DNA of 44,471 bases. Source: Candidatus Cryptobacteroides excrementavium (GTDB lineage Bacteria; Bacteroidota; Bacteroidia; Bacteroidales; UBA932). Of this stretch, positions 40,249-44,471 are shown in pieces. The notes below the pieces were generated by a model. The model searched no databases, had not been told where the DNA came from, and saw nothing but the letters and a program-made list of their open reading frames with translations. How positions within the stretch are numbered: position 1 is the first letter of the stretch; every line of letters begins with the position of its first letter. The position numbers and the translations under genes are program-made. The stretch spans positions 1 to 44,471 of the forward strand of contig JADILX010000088.1 of assembly GCA_017695025.1 (NCBI GenBank), read 5' to 3'.

Positions 40249-42834
40249 ATGGACAACGAGGTAAAAACAGGAAGAATCGAGACGGTGAACATTGACCAGC
40301 AGATGCGCAGTGCATACATAGACTATTCGATGTCTGTGATTGTCTCGAGAGCCCTTCCTGATGTGCGGGACGGCATGAAACCTGTCCACAGGAGAGTTCT
40401 TTTCGGTATGGCGGGCCTCGGCCTCTCCTATTCCGGACAGACAAAGAAGTCGGCGAGAATAGTGGGCGAGGTACTGGGTAAGTTCCATCCGCATGGGGAC
40501 TCGAGTGTCTATGAGGCGATGGCGAGGATGGCCCAGAACTGGAACATGAGATATCCCCTTGTCTTCGGGCAGGGCAATTTCGGCTCTATGGACGGGGACC
40601 CTGTGGCTGCAATGAGGTATACGGAGGCAAAACTTGAGAAACTTGCCGAGGAGGTGCTCGCGGACATAGACAAGGATACTGTTGATTTCCAGAATAACTT
40701 CGACGATACACTGCAGGAGCCGGTTGTGCTTCCGACAAAGGCTCCGCTCCTGTTGCTCAACGGCTCGTCCGGTATAGCAGTGGGTATGGCGACGAACATG
40801 GCCCCGCATAATCTCGGTGAGTGTTGCGACGCCATCTGCGCGTATATCGACAATCCGGATATCACCGTCGATGAACTCATGCACTATATCAAGGGGCCGG
40901 ATTTCCCTACAGGAGGTATTATCCAGGGCCATCAGGGCATCAGGGATGCCTTTGAGACAGGCCGCGGACGCATCGTGATAAGGGCGAAGACCGAGATAGA
41001 GGTGAGTGAGTCCGGCAGGGAGACGATAGTCGTTACCGAGATCCCTTATATGGTCAACAAGCGGGAGATGATAGAGAAGATAGCCGAACTTGTGGAGGCC
41101 AAGAAGATAGAGGGGATAGCATATGTCAATGACGAGACCTCAAGACAGGGGGTGCGGGTAGTCATCAAACTGAAGAAGGATGCCAATTCCAATGTCGTCC
41201 TGAATATGCTTTTCAAGTATACCCCGCTGCAGTCAAGTTTCTCTGTCAACAATGTCGCCCTTGTGAACGGCAGGCCGCGTACCCTCAATCTCAAGGAACT
41301 CATAAAGTATTTCGTTGCGCACAGGCATGATGTCGTTGTCCGCAGGACCAGGTTCGATCTCGACAAGGCAAAAAAACGTGCGCATATCCTCGAGGGACTG
41401 CTCAAGGCTCTTGACATAATCGACGAGATTATCAATACGATACGCTCCTCAAAGACCGCTGAGGATGCCAGAAATGAACTCGTTGCACGCTATGGCTTTA
41501 CAGAAGCGCAGGCTGCGGCTATTGTGGAGATGAGGCTCCGCCAACTCACTGGCCTTGAGAGGGAGAAACTCCAGAACGAGTTTGACGAACTGATGAAATT
41601 CATCAGTTTCTGTGAGGAGGTCCTTGCAAGTTATGACAGGCAGATGGAGATTGTCAAGCAGGAGACGATGGAACTGAAAGAGAAGTTCGGTGATGCGAGA
41701 CGTACGGAGATAGCGATGTCTGCCGAGGAATTCAATCCGGAGGACTTCTATCCGGATGAGGATGTGGTGATTACTATCTCGCATCTCGGATATATCAAGC
41801 GGACTCCTCTCACTGAATACAGGACGCAGAACAGGGGAGGTGTAGGCATCAAGGGCAGCACGACGAGGGATGAGGACTTCATCGAGCATATATATGTCGC
41901 CAATATGCACAGTACAATGCTTCTGTTCACCCGTAACGGAAGATGCTACTGGCTTAAGGTGTATGAAATCCCCGAGGGCTCCCGCGCATCCAAGGGCCGT
42001 GCTCTCCAGAATGTGATAAACATTGAGCCAGGAGACCAGATCAAGGCTTATATCAATGTGCGTGATCTCAAGGATGAGGAATATGTGAACAATACATACA
42101 TAGTCCTTGCCACAAAACGGGGAATCATAAAGAAGACTTCGCTTGAGGCATATTCAAGGCCCCGTGCCAACGGTGTCAATGCCATAACGGTCCGCGACGG
42201 GGATGAACTGCTGGAGGCGGCGATGACCAATGGAAGATGCCAGATTTTCCTCGCCGGACATGACGGACGCTGCGTGCGTTTCAACGAGACTGATGCAAGG
42301 CCTCTGGGACGTACTGCCTCAGGTGTCCGTGGCATAAATATCGAAGGCTCTGACGAAGTGATAGGAATGGTATGCTATGATCCAGAAGCCGGGGATGCAG
42401 CCTCACACACTATTCTTGTAGTCAGCGAGAACGGTTTCGGAAAACGTTCCGACTTTGATGAATACAGGCTTACGAGCAGAGGAAGCAAGGGCGTCAAGAC
42501 CCTTAACATTACGGATAAGACCGGAAAACTCGTTGCAATAAAGAATGTTACGGATGAGGAGGATCTGATGATTGTGAACCGGTCCGGACTTACCATAAGG
42601 ATGGCGGTATCTGACATCAGGGTGGCCGGAAGGGCAACCCAGGGAGTCAAACTTATCAACATAAAGGAGGGTGACTCGATAGCGGCAGTATCTGCCGTAG
42701 CAGGGCAGGGGAATGATCTGCCGGACGGGGATGCCGATAGTGGAGAAAATCCTGCTGCCACTGGAGACAATCCTGTTGCCACCGGAGAAAATCCTGCTGC
42801 CACCGGAGAAAATGAAAATACCAATATTAACTGA
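40249..42834 (+). CDS. gyrA: DNA gyrase subunit A
   Basis: GyrA carries the breakage-rejoining domain of DNA gyrase. The 861-residue length is near normal. The catalytic Tyr is Tyr124 in [10 protein letters not shown]. The quinolone region reads [10 protein letters not shown]: Ser85 and Glu89 correspond to E. coli Ser83 and Asp87. The C-terminal beta-pinwheel has a GyrA box QNRGGVG (E. coli QRRGGKG), with a changed last-but-one base residue. The C-terminal tail (after about residue 825) is acidic with a heptapeptide GENPAAT repeat from a 21-bp tandem DNA repeat. Such tails tune DNA wrapping in E. coli; effect here is inference. Confidence 0.97.
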   Translation: MDNEVKTGRIETVNIDQQMRSAYIDYSMSVIVSRALPDVRDGMKPVHRRVLFGMAGLGLSYSGQTKKSARIVGEVLGKFHPHGDSSVYEAMARMAQNWNMRYPLVFGQGNFGSMDGDPVAAMRYTEAKLEKLAEEVLADIDKDTVDFQNNFDDTLQEPVVLPTKAPLLLLNGSSGIAVGMATNMAPHNLGECCDAICAYIDNPDITVDELMHYIKGPDFPTGGIIQGHQGIRDAFETGRGRIVIRAKTEIEVSESGRETIVVTEIPYMVNKREMIEKIAELVEAKKIEGIAYVNDETSRQGVRVVIKLKKDANSNVVLNMLFKYTPLQSSFSVNNVALVNGRPRTLNLKELIKYFVAHRHDVVVRRTRFDLDKAKKRAHILEGLLKALDIIDEIINTIRSSKTAEDARNELVARYGFTEAQAAAIVEMRLRQLTGLEREKLQNEFDELMKFISFCEEVLASYDRQMEIVKQETMELKEKFGDARRTEIAMSAEEFNPEDFYPDEDVVITISHLGYIKRTPLTEYRTQNRGGVGIKGSTTRDEDFIEHIYVANMHSTMLLFTRNGRCYWLKVYEIPEGSRASKGRALQNVINIEPGDQIKAYINVRDLKDEEYVNNTYIVLATKRGIIKKTSLEAYSRPRANGVNAITVRDGDELLEAAMTNGRCQIFLAGHDGRCVRFNETDARPLGRTASGVRGINIEGSDEVIGMVCYDPEAGDAASHTILVVSENGFGKRSDFDEYRLTSRGSKGVKTLNITDKTGKLVAIKNVTDEEDLMIVNRSGLTIRMAVSDIRVAGRATQGVKLINIKEGDSIAAVSAVAGQGNDLPDGDADSGENPAATGDNPVATGENPAATGENENTNIN
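42742..42813 (+). repeat. 21-bp tandem repeats at the gyrA 3' end
   Basis: Units at 42742-42762, 42763-42783 and 42784-42804, followed by a partial unit to 42813, encode G-E/D-N-P-A/V-A-T. Unit sequences differ by a few bases. Repeat number is a likely strain-variable feature. Confidence 0.9.
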
Positions 42835-42849
42835 TAAATTTTTGAACCA

Positions 42850-44169
42850 ATGAAACGAATCTTTATCGCGTTGGCCGTGCTCCTTTCAATACAGACAGCC
42901 GGCGCACAGGTGAAGACACCTGCAGAGGCAAAACGGGCGGTTGAATCTGCAACGGTCGCATCGCAGAATCCGAAGAAGGCTGTGAAGGTGGCTACGTGGA
43001 TGAAACTCGCAAAGGCTTATGTGGATGCCTATGATGCACCGGCCGGGAATGCATGGATCGGTGCCGGGCAGCAGGAACTCAAACTGATCATGGCAAACGA
43101 GAAGCCGGTGTCAGTAGAGCAGGTTACGCTCGCAGACGGCCCTTATACCAAGGAGGTATATGCCGACAAGAACTTATACTACAATGCATCCGGTGTGCTC
43201 GCAATAATAGAGGTGACAAAGCCGGTCTTCGATGATGCTCTTGTCAAGGCTTATGAGTCATATCTCAAGGCATATGAAGTTGACCTCAAGAAGAGCAAGT
43301 TCAATGATGTGGTTGCCGGTATCAAGACAGTGTCTTCGAAATATCTCAATGAGGGTATGAACGCCTACATGCTCGGCGACCTAGGAAAGGCAAGCGAGAT
43401 GTTTGCAAAGGCTGCTGATGTTGTCGCTGCAGAGCCTGTGTGCGAAGTAGATACTACAGCCACTTACTATGCAGGTTTTACTGCATGGATGAATAAGGAC
43501 TATGCCCATGCAAAGGACTATTTCGAGGCATGTATCGAGGCCTCTTATTTTGAGGACGGTGAAGTATATGCAAAACTCGCTGACTGCCAGTTGAATCTTG
43601 CAGACACTACTGCTGCGAAGACTGTCCTTGAAGAAGGATTCGCCGCTTTCCCTCAGAACCAGAGCATCCTCATCGGCCTTATCAATTTCTATCTTGAGAG
43701 CGGGGACGAGCCAGACCGTCTTTTCGAACTCCTTGACAAGGCAAAGGAAAACGAGCCGAACAATGCTTCTCTCTATTATGTTGAAGGCAATATACACAAG
43801 GAACTCGGTGAGATCGACCAGGCTGTCGCTTCATACCTGAAGTCCAATGAGATCAACCCTGAGTACGAATTCGGGCTCATCGGGATAGGCATCCTTTATT
43901 ATGAGCAGGCGCTCGACCTTCAGGAGCAGGCCCAGAACGAGTTTGACGATGCAAAATACATGGAACTCGTCAGCCAGTTCGAGACTGTCCTCAAGAAGGC
44001 AATCGAGCCATTCGAGAAAGCATTCAATGTTACCAAGGACGAGGGCATCAAGGTGAGCATCGCCGAGTACCTCAAGAATATCTTCTACCGGTTCCGTGAC
44101 CAGGGTCAGGAGTATTCTGACGGCTACAAGAAATACGATGCAATCGTAGCGTCAGGACGTGCTTCATAA
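42850..44169 (+). CDS. Secreted tetratricopeptide-repeat protein
   Basis: A 439-residue protein with a signal peptide (MKRIFIALAVLLSIQTAGAQ) and a chain of tetratricopeptide repeats (about residues 160-350, for example TYYAGFTAWMNKDYAHAKDYFEACIEAS, AKLADCQLNLADTTAAKTVLEEGF, YYVEGNIHKELGEIDQAVASYLKSNEINP). It is expected in the periplasm or attached to the envelope, as a protein-binding scaffold. It begins 15 bases after gyrA. A Bacteroidetes-specific relation to gyrA is probable from the common gene order, but no function can be named. Confidence 0.9.
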   Translation: MKRIFIALAVLLSIQTAGAQVKTPAEAKRAVESATVASQNPKKAVKVATWMKLAKAYVDAYDAPAGNAWIGAGQQELKLIMANEKPVSVEQVTLADGPYTKEVYADKNLYYNASGVLAIIEVTKPVFDDALVKAYESYLKAYEVDLKKSKFNDVVAGIKTVSSKYLNEGMNAYMLGDLGKASEMFAKAADVVAAEPVCEVDTTATYYAGFTAWMNKDYAHAKDYFEACIEASYFEDGEVYAKLADCQLNLADTTAAKTVLEEGFAAFPQNQSILIGLINFYLESGDEPDRLFELLDKAKENEPNNASLYYVEGNIHKELGEIDQAVASYLKSNEINPEYEFGLIGIGILYYEQALDLQEQAQNEFDDAKYMELVSQFETVLKKAIEPFEKAFNVTKDEGIKVSIAEYLKNIFYRFRDQGQEYSDGYKKYDAIVASGRAS

Positions 44170-44206
44170 CATCAGCCGACAGTTCCTGTTCAAGGGGAAT
44201 CATATC

Positions 44207-44254
44207 AAAGGGGATGACTCAAAATTGCAAGTCATCCCCTTTCTCATTGTTTTT
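44207..44254 (+). terminator. Intrinsic terminator of the gyrA-TPR unit
   Basis: AAAGGGGATGACT (44207-44219) pairs with AGTCATCCCCTTT (44230-44242) across a 10-base loop, followed by TTCTCATTGTTTTT. It ends the gyrA-TPR transcript; the reverse side is less U-rich. Confidence 0.88.
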
Positions 44255-44295
44255 CCGTGAGGTCAACTTCAGTCCTTCATTCGAATAACCGATTC

Positions 44296-44471
44296 TCAAA
44301 GAGATATCATGTCCCTGGAAGGTTCCGGCTTTCTCTCGAATGCCTTTACAATCTTTGATACAAGAGGATGCCTTACGATGTCTTCATTGCGGAATCTGAT
44401 GAATCCTATGCCCTTGACATTTTCGAGCAGGCTGATTCCCTTGAGAAGTCCGGAGTCTTCTTTATTGGGAA
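44296..44471 (-). CDS. PhoH family ATPase (3' end only; gene continues past the window)
   Basis: On the minus strand the frame runs in from the window edge to the TGA at 44296-44298. The 58 visible residues contain SGLLKGISLLENVKGIGFIRF followed by NEDIVRHPLVSKIVKAFE, matching the C-terminal helicase-like tail of PhoH (V-R-H followed by a helix). PhoH-like proteins are cytoplasmic ATPases linked to phosphate starvation or RNA metabolism in other bacteria. The Walker motifs are beyond the window, so this identification rests on the tail alone. Confidence 0.8.
   Translation of the reverse strand, partial: PNKEDSGLLKGISLLENVKGIGFIRFRNEDIVRHPLVSKIVKAFERKPEPSRDMISL

Noticed and set aside
1..44471. 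tRNA, rRNA, CRISPR, transposase or phage genes
   Set aside because: I saw no tRNA-like cloverleaf with T-loop GTTCGA context, no regularly spaced repeats, and no integrase or transposase motif in any frame. A tRNAscan or ISfinder run would be decisive.

Overview
The window reads as a chromosomal segment of a gut-type Bacteroidota, most likely order Bacteroidales. The grounds are three. Many promoters fit the Bacteroidetes primary sigma factor -7 box TAnnTTTG, while Shine-Dalgarno motifs are scarce. Several families are typical of the phylum: DUF3822 next to rsmD, DUF4293, DUF4861, a DUF4988/BspA-type surface lipoprotein, and an OmpA-like/beta-barrel fusion. The gene content is that of a fermentative anaerobe (acetate kinase, phosphate butyryltransferase, butyrate kinase, CoA-transferase). 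I cannot fix the genus from sequence alone. Gene density is very high, and many neighbours overlap by ATGA or meet 3' to 3' with no spacer. I saw no rRNA or tRNA gene, CRISPR array, phage gene or transposase.

Layout. 1-3286 (+): end of ackA, then ptb and buk, an acyl-phosphate route to short-chain fatty acids. 3226-9887 (-): DHH phosphoesterase and a small FKBP lipoprotein; then a 438-bp gap holding a duplicated promoter module and a 158-bp hairpin-rich element; then a double-FKBP lipoprotein, a MATE exporter, a cytidylate-kinase-like protein and a serine hydrolase. 9993-14300 (+): a membrane-anchored hypothetical, DUF3822, rsmD, a cation diffusion facilitator, DUF4861 and ybaK. 14292-18899 (-): LRR lipoprotein, OmpA-like barrel protein and an acetyl-CoA hydrolase/CoA-transferase. 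19120-28498 (+): mazG, tcdA, GNAT, prfA, a methyltransferase, tenA-thiD-HAD (thiamin), then a candidate preQ1 riboswitch ahead of a queuosine-precursor transporter, queC and queF, and a hotdog thioesterase. 28578-32270 (-): fabH-fabK-fabF-fabZ. 32487-40165: a membrane LytTR regulator, DUF4293, nucleoside phosphorylase, esterase, AI-2E transporter, HAD phosphatase and a Clp ATPase, in mixed orientations. 40249-44471: gyrA, a TPR protein, and the end of a PhoH-like ATPase gene.

The gene sets work together in several modules: acyl-CoA/acyl-phosphate fermentation (ackA-ptb-buk plus CoA-transferase), type II fatty acid elongation, thiamin salvage with a plausible dedicated thiamin monophosphate phosphatase, and queuosine precursor uptake and synthesis under a riboswitch. 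The observations most worth following are the preQ1 riboswitch candidate, the inverted-repeat element at 8031-8188 with its adjacent duplicated promoter module, the tenA-thiD-HAD coupling, and a possible 41-residue protein antisense to the 3' end of the Clp gene.
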